DNA of 64,000 nucleotides from Rhizobium sp. G21 (GCF_014158035.1 NZ_JACFXW010000001.1:4229224-4293223), one strand, 5' to 3'; shown: positions 16,690 to 28,067, counted from the first letter of the stretch. Numbers and translations: made by a program. Notes: generated from the letters alone by a model not told the origin.

Positions 16690-19128
16690 ATGACCCATCT
16701 GATCGATTTGTCCGGCTCCTGGTCTCTGGCCGCCGAGGGGCAGCCAGAGGGGTTGACCATCGCGCTGCCCGGCGATGTCCATTCGGCGCTCCAGGCGCAG
16801 GATATCATTCCCGATCCCTATTTCGGCAAGAATGAAGAACTGGTGCAGTGGGTCGCCCGTAAGGATTGGACCGTGTCGCGCCGGTTCGACCTGCCGATGG
16901 GCGTGGTCGAGGGCGACTGGTATCTCGATCTCGACTATGTCGACACGGTCGCCACGATCCGCGTCAACGGCGTTGTCGTCGCCCGCACCGACAATTGCTT
17001 CCGCCGCTACCGCCCCGACGTGACGGGAGCGCTGAGACCAGGCGCCAACGAAATCGCGATCACGCTGCATTCGCCAGTCGCCGAAGGCAAGAAGATCTAC
17101 GACACGCAGCCCTTCGAAGTGCCGTGGAGCGCCAATTGCCCGATCCCCTACGGCAATATGCTGCGCAAGCCGCAATGCCATTTCGGCTGGGACTGGAATA
17201 TCGCGCTCGCGCCTTCCGGTCTCTACGGCACGATGGCGCTCAAGAAGATCGAGACGGCGCGGATCGAGCATGTCACCGTGTCCCAGAAGCACAAGAAGGA
17301 TGGGAGTGTCGAGCTCGACGTGGCCGTGACGCTCTACGCGCGCGATCCGGGAACCGCGCCTGTCCAATTCGAACTCGACGGATGGTCCTTGAGCCGCGAT
17401 TGCGGCGTCAGCGCGGGCGAAACCGTGCTGCATCATGTCTTTGTCGTGGAAAAGCCGAGGCTCTGGCAGCCGGCGGGTTCCGGCGCGCAGGAACTCTACA
17501 CGCTCAAAGTCTCGGTCGGCGAGGAGACGGTCGTCAAGTCGATCGGCTTGCGCACCGTCGAACTTTTGACCGATCCGGACGAGGCGGGCAGCCGCTTCGC
17601 CTTCCGCGTCAACGGACAGGAGGTGTTCTGCAAGGGCGCCAACTGGATTCCGGCCGATGCGCTGTTCTCCCGCATGAGCCCGGAGAAGACCGAGGCGCTG
17701 CTGCAATCCGCCGTCGACGCCAATATGAACATGATCCGCATCTGGGGCGGCGGTTTCTACGAGCATGACTGGTTCTACGACATCTGCGACCGGCTGGGGC
17801 TGATGGTGTGGCAGGACTTCATGTTCGCCTGCAATCTCTATCCCTCGACGCCCGCGTTTCTCGACAATGTCGCCCATGAAGTCGATTATCAGGTCAAGCG
17901 GCTGGGGCATCACGCCTCTATCGTTCTCTGGTGCGGCGACAACGAGTTGGTCGGCGCGCTCACCTGGTTCGACTGCTCGCGCAAGGATCGCGACCGCTAT
18001 CTCGTCGCCTATGACCGGCTCAACCGCACCATCGAGACGGCGATGCAGAAGGCTGCGCCCGACCTGATCTGGTGGCCGTCGAGCCCGTCATGCGGCTATT
18101 TGAATTTCGGCGACGCCTGGCATGCCGACGGCGCGGGCGACATGCATTTCTGGTCGGTCTGGCACGAGAACAAGTCCTTCGACCACTACCGCACGGTCAA
18201 GCCGCGCTTCTGCTCGGAATTCGGCTTCCAGTCCTATACGTCGAACCTCTTGATCAATCAGTTCGCCGACAAGAAGGACGTCAACATCGCCTCGCCGGTG
18301 ATGGAGGTGCATCAGAAAAATCCCGGCGGCAACGAGCGGATCGCGGGCACGATGTTCCGCTATTTCCGCTTTCCCAAGGACTTCGCCAATTTCGTCTATC
18401 TCAGCCAGATCCAGCAGGGCCTGGCGATCAAGACGGCGGTGGATTACTGGCGTTCGCTCAAGCCGCATTGCATGGGCACGATCATCTGGCAGCTCAACGA
18501 CACATGGCCGGTGGCCTCCTGGGCGAGCCTCGATTACGGCGGCAACTGGAAGGCCATGCATTACCAGGCGCGGCGTTTCTTCGAGCCGGTGACGATGGTC
18601 GCCATTCCCTCGGCGGATGGCGCCGAGATCGAGATGCGCATGGTCAACGACCTCACCGACAATATCGAGATTTCTGCAGACTTCTACACCGTCGATCTCA
18701 CCGGCGCCCGTCACCCGCTTCGGTCCGCCAAAGCAACCTGCCGCCCCGACAAGGCGATGACGCTGGAGACGATCGCGGCGACGGAGATTCCGGCGGACCA
18801 TTTGCTGTTCTGGGATTTCCGCACCTCCGCCGGCAATGAAGGGCGCGGTCACCATGTGGTGACGACCTACAAGGCGCTGGATCTCGCGCCGGCGGGTCTG
18901 ATCCACGACGTCAGACCGGCGGGCGAGGGGCGCTGGCATATTTCGCTCCATGCGGCGGGGCTGGCGCTGTTCGTGATGCTGGAGGCGGATGTCGCCGGCC
19001 GGTTCTCCGACAACGCCTTCGACTTGCTTTCGGGAGAAAGCCGCACCATCACCTTCACCGCGGAGGATTCGTCGGCGACGCCGCGTTTCGTGGTGCGGGA
19101 CCTCGAATCCTGTCAGGCGGTGGAGTGA
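16690..19128 (+). CDS. Beta-mannosidase, glycoside hydrolase family 2
   Basis: An 812-residue enzyme expected to remove terminal beta-mannose from beta-mannosides. It has the N-terminal sugar-binding domain (DLSGSWSLAAEGQPEGLTIALPGDVHSAL), the central Ig-like domain and a TIM barrel. The barrel contains GANWIPADALFSRM, IRIWGGGFYE, the acid/base region WCGDNELVGA (near residue 415) and the nucleophile region FCSEFGFQS (near residue 510), all in the family pattern. No signal peptide is seen, so it is likely cytoplasmic and acts on imported oligosaccharides. ATG 16690 has AAGGAA upstream. The first catabolic gene after the ABC transporter; intact. Confidence 0.92.
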   Translation: MTHLIDLSGSWSLAAEGQPEGLTIALPGDVHSALQAQDIIPDPYFGKNEELVQWVARKDWTVSRRFDLPMGVVEGDWYLDLDYVDTVATIRVNGVVVARTDNCFRRYRPDVTGALRPGANEIAITLHSPVAEGKKIYDTQPFEVPWSANCPIPYGNMLRKPQCHFGWDWNIALAPSGLYGTMALKKIETARIEHVTVSQKHKKDGSVELDVAVTLYARDPGTAPVQFELDGWSLSRDCGVSAGETVLHHVFVVEKPRLWQPAGSGAQELYTLKVSVGEETVVKSIGLRTVELLTDPDEAGSRFAFRVNGQEVFCKGANWIPADALFSRMSPEKTEALLQSAVDANMNMIRIWGGGFYEHDWFYDICDRLGLMVWQDFMFACNLYPSTPAFLDNVAHEVDYQVKRLGHHASIVLWCGDNELVGALTWFDCSRKDRDRYLVAYDRLNRTIETAMQKAAPDLIWWPSSPSCGYLNFGDAWHADGAGDMHFWSVWHENKSFDHYRTVKPRFCSEFGFQSYTSNLLINQFADKKDVNIASPVMEVHQKNPGGNERIAGTMFRYFRFPKDFANFVYLSQIQQGLAIKTAVDYWRSLKPHCMGTIIWQLNDTWPVASWASLDYGGNWKAMHYQARRFFEPVTMVAIPSADGAEIEMRMVNDLTDNIEISADFYTVDLTGARHPLRSAKATCRPDKAMTLETIAATEIPADHLLFWDFRTSAGNEGRGHHVVTTYKALDLAPAGLIHDVRPAGEGRWHISLHAAGLALFVMLEADVAGRFSDNAFDLLSGESRTITFTAEDSSATPRFVVRDLESCQAVE

Positions 19129-19274
19129 AGATTTGATGTTGCGCGCTGTGCGCAACGCCGGCGACAAGCACGAGACAACTTGAGCGGTTCGGCGGGCAAA
19201 GACTCCTGACCGCCGCACCAAAAAGCTTTCGGGCGCACCCGATTTCCGCCTTCGGGCGATCAATGGAGGAAACC

Positions 19275-20034
19275 ATGACAAACGTCTCTTTTCAGCTCTA
19301 CAGCGCGCGCAATTTTCCGCCGCTCTCGGATATCTTCAAGCTGTTGGGTTCGCTCGGCTATAAGGAAGTCGAAGGTTTCGGCGGCATTTACGGGCCGATG
19401 GACACTGACGCCGTCAAGGCGCTGAAGGCGGATCTTGACGTCAATGGCCTGACGATGGCGACCGGCCATTTCGGCCTCGACCAGCTCGAAAACGAGACGA
19501 GCCGCATGCTCGACATCGCCCGCACGCTGGGGATGGACGCCGTTTATTGCCCCTTTGTGATGCCCGACGACCGGCCCACGGATGCGGAAGGCTGGACGGC
19601 CTTCGGCGCGCGGCTCGAAAAGGCCGGCAAACCGTTCCGTGACGCCGGCTTCGATTTCGGCTGGCACAATCACGATTTCGAATTTGTCGCTCTGTCGGAC
19701 GGCTCGTTGCCGCATGACCGGATTTTTGAGGGCGGCCCGTCGCTCTCCTGGGAAATGGACGTCGCCTGGGTGGTGCGCGGGCGCCGATCCCCTGAAGTTC
19801 ATCGACGCCTATAAGGACCGCATCACGTCCGCCCATATCAAGGACATCGCGCCGGCAGGCGAGAATGCCGACGAAGGCGGCTGGGCCGATGTCGGCCACG
19901 GCACGGTGGACTGGCCGGCGCTCTGGACGGCGCTGAAGGCCACCAAGGCGCGCCATTTCGTCGTCGAGCACGACAACCCCTCCGACATCACCCGTTGCGC
20001 GACGCGCTCCATCCAGACCATCCAATCCTTCTGA
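19275..20034 (+). CDS. Sugar phosphate isomerase/epimerase (TIM barrel, frameshifted)
   Basis: Xylose-isomerase-like TIM barrel of the AP-endonuclease-2 fold, a class that often isomerises or epimerises keto sugars or inositol derivatives. It has NVSFQLYSARNFPPLSDIF at the N-terminus and metal-ligand segments FDFGWHNHDFEF and SWEMDVAWV. The frame breaks at about 19778 and would stop at 19814. The barrel continues in another frame as ADPLKFIDAYKDRITSAHIKD...FVVEHDNPSDITR to 20034. Restoring one GC to the GCGC at 19775-19778 gives VVRAGADPLKF. ATG 19275 is preferred over 19263 because GGAGGA lies between them. Followed by the dehydrogenase after 13 bases. Confidence 0.85.
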
Positions 20035-20047
20035 GGACGAGAAAACC

Positions 20048-21181
20048 ATGACCAAGGAATATGGCGTTGGCGTCATCGGCTGCGGAAATATTTCCGAAGC
20101 CTATTTCCGCCTGATCCCGATGTTCAACAATCTCAAGGTCGTCGCCTGCGCCGACCTGCATATGGCCGCGGCCCAGGCGAAAGCCGAGCAGTTCGGCATC
20201 CTGGCCCAGGATGTCGACGCGCTGCTCGCCAATCCCGATGTGGATGTGGTCGTCAACCTGACCATCCCGGAAGCGCATTATCCGGTGTCGAAGAAGGCGC
20301 TCGAAGCCGGCAAGCATGTCTATTCGGAAAAGCCCTTCGTGCTCTCGATCGAGCAGGGCGAGGATCTTCGCCGCATCGCCGATGAAAAGGGCCTGCGCGT
20401 GGGTTCCGCGCCCGACACCTATCTCGGCGGCGCGCACCAGTTCGCCCGCAACCTGATCGACAGCGGCAAACTCGGCAAGATCATGTCCGGCACCTGCCAT
20501 GTGCTCGGGCCCGGCATGGAAATGTGGCATCCGAATCCGGACTTCTTCTTCCAGCCGGGCGGCGGCCCGATCCTCGACATGGGTCCCTATTACGTCAACA
20601 ATCTCGTCAATCTCATCGGCCCGGTGAAGCGCGTCGTGGCGCTGGCCAACAAGGCCAAGGAAGAGCGCACCATCACCAATGGTCCGCGCAACGGCGAGAA
20701 TGTGCCGGTGATCGTCGCCACCAATATTCATGCCGTGCTGGAATTCGCTTCCGGCGCGCAAGTTGCGCTGATGGCGAGCTGGGACGTCTGGGCGCATCGC
20801 CACCAGAATATGGAGCTCTATGGCACCGACGGCGCGATCTTCGTGCCCGACCCCAACTTCTTCGGCGGCAAGGTCGAAGTGGCGGGCACCGACCGCGAGC
20901 CGAAGGACGTGGAGGTCTGGGACCACCCGATGACCGCCAAGAACTACGAGTTCGCCTGGGGCACGCAGGCCAATTACCGCGGCGTCGGCCTGTCGGACAT
21001 GATGGCGAGCATTGCCACCGGCGGCGATTATCGCTGCTCGCTCGACCGCTCGCTGCACACGATCGACGTGCTCACCTCGATCCTCAAAAGCGCGGAAGAG
21101 GGCAAGGCGGTCGATATCCGCACCACCTGCACCCAGCCGGCCGCCTTCGGCATCGACGAAGCAAAAGCGCTTCTGCGCTGA
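20048..21181 (+). CDS. Gfo/Idh/MocA family NAD(P)-dependent oxidoreductase
   Basis: A 377-residue sugar or cyclitol dehydrogenase. N-terminal Rossmann fold GVGVIGCGNISEAYFR, the EKP motif in YSEKPFVLS (catalytic lysine, near residue 97), and a C-terminal beta-sheet domain with GGGPILDMGPYYVNNLVNL carrying the conserved DMGPY segment. It sits directly after the TIM-barrel isomerase/epimerase, a pairing frequent in catabolism of unusual sugars through keto intermediates. Substrate unknown; a product of mannoside breakdown is a reasonable guess. Intact. Confidence 0.92.
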   Translation: MTKEYGVGVIGCGNISEAYFRLIPMFNNLKVVACADLHMAAAQAKAEQFGILAQDVDALLANPDVDVVVNLTIPEAHYPVSKKALEAGKHVYSEKPFVLSIEQGEDLRRIADEKGLRVGSAPDTYLGGAHQFARNLIDSGKLGKIMSGTCHVLGPGMEMWHPNPDFFFQPGGGPILDMGPYYVNNLVNLIGPVKRVVALANKAKEERTITNGPRNGENVPVIVATNIHAVLEFASGAQVALMASWDVWAHRHQNMELYGTDGAIFVPDPNFFGGKVEVAGTDREPKDVEVWDHPMTAKNYEFAWGTQANYRGVGLSDMMASIATGGDYRCSLDRSLHTIDVLTSILKSAEEGKAVDIRTTCTQPAAFGIDEAKALLR

Positions 21182-21195
21182 GGCGTGCGCCTTTC

Positions 21196-21219
21196 GTCTC
21201 CCCGGTCCGCCGGGGAGAC
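21196..21219 (+). terminator. Hairpin after the Gfo/Idh gene
   Basis: A perfect 10-base stem GTCTCCCCGG / CCGGGGAGAC with loop TCCG and no T-run. It could slow or process the transcript between the dehydrogenase and the aldo/keto reductase, or be a remnant of the palindromic repeat family. Confidence 0.5.
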
Positions 21220-21343
21220 CTCGACGCCGGGCGTTCGAGACGCTGCTTTTGAGGTACGTGAGGCAAACTCGCCAATTGCCGCTTGCCTCTGCAAAGCCAT
21301 GAAGGGCATAGTCCCGCCGCACAAGAAGAATGGAGGATTCCCC

Positions 21344-22396
<1,053 letters not shown>

Positions 22397-22423
22397 GAGA
22401 GGTTTGAAGCCGGCCGGTTGCAG

Positions 22424-22548
22424 CCCCTCATCCGGCTGCCGCCACCTTCTCCCCGCTTGCGGGGAGAAGGGCGATGGAGCGCCGTCCTTGCCACATCGTC
22501 CTTCTCCCCGCTTGCGCGGGGAGAAGGTCCCGGCAGGGGGATGAGGGG
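22424..22548. repeat. Intergenic palindromic repeat, copy 2 (rhizobial mosaic type)
   Basis: 125 bases with complementary ends CCCCTCATCC and GGATGAGGGG. Inside are two further hairpins, TTCTCCCCGC-TT-GCGGGGAGAA and CTTCTCCCCGC-TT-GCGCGGGGAGAAG. It shares ends with copy 1 at 16526-16649 and is better preserved. It lies between two genes of one apparent operon, so as RNA it would fold strongly. Confidence 0.88.
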
Positions 22549-22598
22549 CGTCCCTCCGGCGGATGATATTACCGAGAATTTTCGAGGAGGAGACCATC

Positions 22599-24213
22599 AT
22601 GATCCGCAACCCCATCCTGCCGGGCTTCAATCCGGATCCCTCCATCGTCCGGGTCGGCGAGGATTATTACATCGCCACCTCCACCTTCGAATGGTATCCC
22701 GGCGTGCAGATCCATCATTCGCGCGATCTCGCCAATTGGGAGCTGGTCTGCCGGCCGCTCAATCGCAAGAGCCAGCTCGACATGCGCGGCAATCCGGACA
22801 GCTGTGGCGTCTGGGCGCCGTGTCTGTCCTATGCCGACGGACTGTTCTGGCTCGTCTACACCGATGTGAAGCGCTTCGACGGCTCGTTCAAGGATGCCCA
22901 TAACTATATCGTCACCGCGCCGTCGATCGAGGGGCCGTGGTCCGATCCCGTCTATGTCAATTCCTCGGGCTTCGATCCCTCGCTGTTTCATGATGACGAC
23001 GGGCGGAAGTGGTTTCTGCAGATGCTGTGGAACCACCGTCCGGAGGCGCACAACACGATCGGCGGCAACAGCCATTTCGACGGCATTCTCTGCCAGGAAT
23101 ATGACGCGGCGGCGGGCAAGCTGATCGGACCGACCTGCAACATCTTCGGCGGCACCGAGCTCGGCCTCGTCGAGGGCGCGCATATCTTCAAGAAGAACGG
23201 CTTTTACTACATCACCGCCGCCGAAGGCGGCACGGGCTATGAGCACGCCATCGCATTCGCTCGCGCCGAACAGGTGCTCGGCCCCTATGAATTGCATCCC
23301 GACCAATATCTGCTGACCTCGAAGGATGCGCCTGATGCTCCTTTGCAGCGCGCTGGCCATGGCCAATATGTCGAGACGCCCGAAGGCGACGCCTATTGCG
23401 TGCATCTCACCGGCCGTCCCTTGCCGCCGCTCCGGCGCTGTACGCTGGGCCGGGAAACTGCGATCCAAAGATGCGTCTGGGGCGAGGATGGATGGCTCAG
23501 GCTCGCCCATGGCGGCCTCGCGCCAGCTGTCGAGGTCGAGGCGCCGGGGGGGCGCCATGCAGCGGCCCGAGCCGGAGCGCGTCGAGGCGGAATTCGACAG
23601 CGTCGATCTGCCCAGGGAATTCCAGTGGCTGCGGACGCCGGAGCCGGACAGGCTGTTTTCGCTCACCGCCCGCGCCAGCCATCTCCGTCTTTACGGCCGG
23701 GAGAGCATCGGCTCCTGGTTCGAGTTTTCACTCGTGGCGCGCCGGCAGGAGCATCACCGCTTCCGCGCCGAGACGATCATCGAGTTCGATCCGCAGACCT
23801 ATCAGCAGGTCGCGGGCCTTACCCATTACTACAACCGCTACAAGTTCCATGCGCTGGCGGTGACCTGGCATGAGACGCTCGGGCGCTGCATCACCATCCA
23901 GTCCTGCCCCGGCGATTATCCCGGCGGACGGCTGACCTTCCCGGTGGGCTCCGGCGAGGCGTTGCCGGCGGGCCGCATCCGCCTGGCCGCCGACGTGCGC
24001 GACAATGCCCTGCAATTCTCGTGGAGGGCGGAGGGCGAGGACGCCTGGCGCCCGATCGGCCCGGTTCTCGACGCCGGCGTGGTGTCCGACGAGGGCGGCG
24101 CCGGCGAACACGGCTCCTTCACCGGCGCTTTCGTCGGCATGTTCGCCTATGACATCACCGGCGGCGCCATGGCGGCGGATTTCGACCGTTTCAGCTATCG
24201 GCGCCAATCGTAA
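22599..24213 (+). CDS. Glycoside hydrolase family 43 (beta-xylosidase-like, frameshifted)
   Basis: A five-bladed propeller glycosidase, probably a beta-xylosidase or related exo-enzyme. ILPGFNPDPSIVRVGEDYYI holds the catalytic base Asp, SGFDPSLFHDDDGRKWFLQM the transition-state Asp and LGLVEGAHIFKKNGFYYITA the general acid Glu. A C-terminal beta-sandwich domain (PREFQWLRTPEPDRLF..., HYYNRYKFHALAVTWHE) follows in another frame. The break is in the run of seven G at 23546-23552; six G give APGGAMQRPEPE and a protein of about 537 residues, the normal length. ATG 22599 follows GAGGAGGAG. No signal peptide, so it acts on imported oligosaccharides. Last gene of the sugar locus. Confidence 0.88.
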
Positions 24214-24224
24214 GGGCAAGCAAA

Positions 24225-24250
24225 AACCCGGCCGCGCGAGCAGCCGGGTT
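24225..24250. terminator. Bidirectional terminator between GH43 and the small exported-protein gene
   Basis: Stem AACCCGGC / GCCGGGTT. It is flanked by AAAA on the left (T-run for the minus-strand gene) and TTCTTTG on the right (weak T-run for the plus strand). It sits between two convergent genes. Confidence 0.75.
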
Positions 24251-24270
24251 CTTTGTGATATCGAATTCGA

Positions 24271-24510
24271 TCAGTTTGCGAAGCGAATGCCGGCGCGAAC
24301 TTCCTGGATCGCCAGGCTGATCAGCGAACGAGCCTTCATCTTGTGACCACCCTTGTTGTCGGCCGCCTTGGCGAGGAAGGCGTCGGCAGCCATCAGATGA
24401 TCCAGCGCGCTCTTCATGTTGGGCTGAGCGGCGATGGCGGTGACGCTGGCGCCGGTTGCAATGCCGATGGCCATGGAGATGGCGACGATCGTCGGAGTCT
24501 TGAGTTTCAT
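24271..24510 (-). CDS. Small exported protein with KGGHKxKA motif
   Basis: A 79-residue protein with a signal peptide (about residues 1-28, MKLKTPTIVAISMAIGIATG...AIAAQP). The short helical mature part reads NMKSALDHLMAADAFLAKAA-DNKGGHKMKARSLISLAIQEV-RAGI. I recall the pattern AL..L..A...L..A...KGGH...A...I..A..EV..GI in many proteobacterial periplasmic proteins of unknown function; I cannot assign a role. AAGGAA precedes the ATG. It shares a terminator with the convergent GH43 gene. Confidence 0.8.
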   Translation of the reverse strand: MKLKTPTIVAISMAIGIATGASVTAIAAQPNMKSALDHLMAADAFLAKAADNKGGHKMKARSLISLAIQEVRAGIRFAN

Positions 24511-24709
24511 GGACGTTCCTTTCCCTCTAAAATGCCCCTTTGCCACAGCAGCATTCGCAACACGAGGCGCGAGCCGCTGCGTGACGTCGAGAAGTCGATG
24601 TGTACGCGAGAACAAAGTCCGAGACCGAATCCAGTCGCGGAACTGAGGCGACGTTACGGTTGGCGCGGGCGCTTCGTCAACCCGGATAGCCTATGAGTTT
24701 CCCGACGTT

Positions 24710-26598
24710 TCAAAATAGATCGAGATGGATGGGATCGAGGTTTTGCCGCGCCCGTTCCGCCGCAAGCGCATAGGCTTTTTCGAGACCGACGCAGAAGCGC
24801 TCCGCATTGAACAAAGGCGCCGTTTCGCGGCTCGACGCCAGGTGTCGACGCACAGCGGAGAGATGGTCGGGGACCGGGCGAGGCGCACGGCCTGGGCCAC
24901 GAAGGCCGCGCTGTCGGCCGCCACGAAATCCGGCAGTCCGACGGCGTTCAAAAGACTTTCGGAGACGCGAGAAGCGAAGTTCGAGCCCTTTTTGGTCAAG
25001 GTCGGGACCCCGGCCCAGAGCATGTCGGACGTGGTCGTATGGCCGTTATAGGGGAACGTGTCGAGATGCAGGTCGGCAGCGGCGGCGCGGGCGAGATGAG
25101 CTTCGTAATCGGCGGTCGCGGCGAAGATCAACCGGTCGCGCGCGACGCCTTCCTTCTCCATTCGCGCAGCGAAATTCTCGCGCATCAGCGGAGCTTCGAG
25201 GAGCGTCCAGAGACGGCTTTCGGGCGTGTCGCGTAAGATCTCGGCCCAGAGTTTCAGCGTCTCGAGCGTGATCTTGCGGTTGGCGTTGAAGCTCGCGAAC
25301 AGGAAGCGGTCATCAGGCAGGCCCAGCGTCGCTCGGTCGATCCGCGCGGGAAGGGGGCGTGTTCGCGCGTCGTTCGGCTGATAACTGTCGGGCAGGCGTA
25401 TGAACTTCTCGTGGTAATGCGGCCTTGCGCTGTCCGGCAGTACGAAACGGTCGCCGATCACATAATCCAGGTCGATCATCTGGGTGGAGCCGGGATAGCC
25501 GAGCCAGGCGACGTGAACCGGCGCGATCGGATGATTGAGCACATGGCTGCGCGAGCCGCCGGTGTGCCCCTTGAGATCGACGAGAATGTCGACGCCGTCG
25601 TCGCGCATGCGCTGGGCGATCTCGCTGTCGCTGAGAGCGCCGACGCTGACGATCCGGCCCCATTGGGAGCGGCCGCCGTCGTCGCGGCGGATCAGCTCCT
25701 CGGGTGTGTAGCAATAGAGCGTCACGTCGAAACGGCGGCGGTCGTGGCGCTCCAGCACCTCGCGCATCAACCGCATCGTTGCGTGCGTGCTGCTGAAATC
25801 GTTGGAGAAATAGCCGATGCGCAGGCGCGCGCCCCAACTGTGCGCCATGGCGCGACGGGCAGCGGTGCGGTCGGCGGAACAGCCGGGCCCGAGGGTCGGG
25901 CGATTGGCGGCAAGCCGGTTCAGTCTCTCGTCGGCGCAATGCAGAAGATTGGCGTAGGGCGTCTCGCCGTCATGAGCAGCGGCGTCGCCGAGGCGCGTTC
26001 GTCGCTCTTGCATCCGGCGCTCCTGCGCCTCGATCGTGTCGTAGTCGCAGAATTCGCGCGCCACCGCCATCAGCTTGGCCTGGGCGATGTCGTCGTCGGG
26101 CCTAAGCGCCGCCAGTTTCTTGAACAAGGGCAGCGTGAAGGGATTGCGGATTTCACCGGCGATCAGCTCGGCGGCGAGATTGAGGTGGTCGGGATTGTCG
26201 CTGGCCGTCAACCGGTTCTTGAACAGGCCGAGCAGTTCGCGCTCGCCGCGGGCGTGAAATTCACGCGCGAGCAGATAAATGATGTCCGGATCGCCGTCAT
26301 GGATTTTTTGCGCCTTGATCGCCGCCGCCAGCGCCTGGTCGGGGTCCCCGGCCCGGTCATGGGCGAAAGCGGCTTTCTTCCAGTATGGGAAGGCGTTTGC
26401 GCCCGCGGCGTTGGCGGCCGTTTCGAAGGCGCCGGCGGCGTCGCGGGTCATGGCGGCGGCGCTTAGGGCGTCGCCGAACAGGCCGATCATGTCCGCGCCG
26501 GCGTCGCCTTGCGAGAGCGCATCGTTGATCAGGCGGAACGCCGTGTCGAGGTCGCCCGCGTCCAACGCGGCGCGGGCGGGTGTAAGCCGGTCTTGCAT
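24710..26598 (-). CDS. SPINDLY/O-GlcNAc transferase-like glycosyltransferase with TPR domain (frameshifted)
   Basis: N-terminal helical TPR-like repeats (about residues 1-210) precede a GT41-type catalytic region. The latter has LRIGYFSNDFSSTHATM, DILVDLKGHTGGSRSHVL, HVAWLGYPGSTQMIDLDYVI, FASFNANRKITLETL and LHLDTFPYNGHTTTSDMLW, the hallmarks of bacterial O-GlcNAc-transferase/SPINDLY relatives. Known members glycosylate proteins (GlcNAc or fucose); the target here is unknown. The C-terminal 50 residues shift frame at the GGGG of 24869-24872 (plus strand). With one more base the protein continues DHLSAVRRHLASSRETAPLF and ends at 24710, giving about 629 residues. Confidence 0.87.
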
Positions 26599-26659
26599 AA
26601 TCGGGGCGCTCCCTACGAATCGAGAGATTATGCAGGATCGTGGCTGGCGCGGAGGTCGC

Positions 26660-26854
26660 TCAGACCATGCGCTTCAAGGTCTGGATGACTATTTCTCCGC
26701 GATCCCTGAACATCAAGGCTCCCGCTTCGCCCGGCGGAACGACTGAAGCACCCTGCCAATCGGGCTCATGGGGCCGTAATGTGGGTTTGATGATCTTGCC
26801 GTCGCCATCGACCTCGAAGCAGTGATAGCGGCGGCGGGGTCTCTCTTCGCTCAT
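26660..26854 (-). CDS. Small conserved-looking protein coupled to the COG0523 GTPase
   Basis: A 64-residue soluble protein beginning [20 protein letters not shown], with no signal peptide or membrane segment. Its ATG overlaps the stop of the COG0523 GTPase (ATGA), so the two are translationally coupled. The sequence includes one Cys and two His but no clear metal motif. I do not recognise the family. The coupling suggests a role in the same zinc-starvation response (inference). Confidence 0.7.
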   Translation of the reverse strand: MSEERPRRRYHCFEVDGDGKIIKPTLRPHEPDWQGASVVPPGEAGALMFRDRGEIVIQTLKRMV

Positions 26855-28066
26855 GCCGCCTTCGCGCTCCAGTCCGGGAAGGGATCGGCGAGATCGCGCC
26901 AGCGCTCCGGGCGGAAGTCGGTTTCGGGAGCAAGGCAGGCGTCGAGTTCGGCGCGGATGGCCGCTTCGTTCATCGGATCGGCGCCGATGAACACCATCTC
27001 CTGCCGACGGTCGCCCCAGACCGGATCGAAGCGGTCATAGATCGCCGAGCGGCTGGCCTGATCGGTCGGCCAGCGCTCCTGCGGCACGGCCGCCCACCAC
27101 AGGCCGATCTTCTGTGTCCGGACGATCGCGCCGGCATGGCTGAGTTCGCCGACATAATGCGGTCGCGTCGCCAGCCAGAAGAAACCCTTGGCGCGCACCA
27201 CGCCCGGCCAGGAGCGGTCGATGAAAGCCTTGAACTTGGCGGGATCGAAGGGCCGGAGTGCCCGATAGACGAAGGAGCGCACGCCGTATTCGTCGGTTTC
27301 CGGCGTGTGCTCGGCATAGCCGTAGAGTTCCTTGTACCAGAGCGGATGGGTATGGGCCTTGTCGAAATCGAAGCGGCCCGAGCCGAGGATCTCGGTGGGA
27401 TCGACGCGGGCGAAATCGGTTTCGATGATGCGGGCGTCGGGATTGAGCGCGGCGACGATCTTGCGCGCCGCGTCGAGATCGGCGGGGTTGGCGTCGGAGA
27501 CCTTGTTGATGATCACCACGTCGGCGAATTCTATCTGCTCGACCAGCAGGTCCACCAACAAGCGCGCATCGCCTTCGCCGGCGGTCTCGCCGCGATCGGC
27601 GAGAAAGTCGTCGGAGGCGTAGTCCTTCAAGAGCGAGGCGGCGTCGACAACCGTCGCCATCGTGTCGAGACGGGCGAGTTCGGACAGGCTGAAGCCCGCC
27701 TCGTCGCGAAATTCGAAGGTGGCGGCGACCGGCAACGGCTCCGAAATGCCGGAGCTCTCGATCAACAGATAGTCGAAGCTTTTCGCGGGCGAGGCGGCTG
27801 ACTTCGTTGAGCAGATCGTCGCGCAGCGTGCAACAGATGCAGCCATTGGTCATTTCGACCAATTGCTCATCGGTGGAGAGATCGGCGCCGCCTTCGCGAA
27901 TGAGTTCGGCGTCGATGTTCACCTCGCTCATGTCGTTGACGATGACCGCGACCTTCAGCCCCTGGCGATTGTTGAGCACGTGGTTCATCAGGGTCGTCTT
28001 GCCGGCGCCGAGGAAGCCTGAGAGGACGGTGACCGGGAGACGCTGATCTGCGATTTCAATTTTCAT
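26851..28066 (-). CDS. COG0523 family metallochaperone GTPase (zinc-related, frameshifted)
   Basis: G3E-family GTPase of the CobW/ZigA/YciC type, thought to deliver zinc to target enzymes under zinc starvation. Walker [16 protein letters not shown], the metal motif GCICCTL (CxCC), [12 protein letters not shown] and the NKVSD guanine-specificity motif are present, then a CobW C-terminal domain. The frame breaks at about 27779: upstream reads ...EVSRLAREK and downstream [15 protein letters not shown] in another frame. Two missing bases (one GC) restore AREKRFDYLL. The full protein is about 405 residues. A Zur-like box overlaps the start codon, supporting the zinc assignment. Confidence 0.9.
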
Positions 28067-28067
28067 A

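Noticed and set aside
22424..22548. CRISPR-like or insertion-sequence interpretation of the palindromic repeat
   Set aside because: There are only two dispersed copies, no spacers, no transposase and no target duplications; the structure is that of an intergenic palindromic element.
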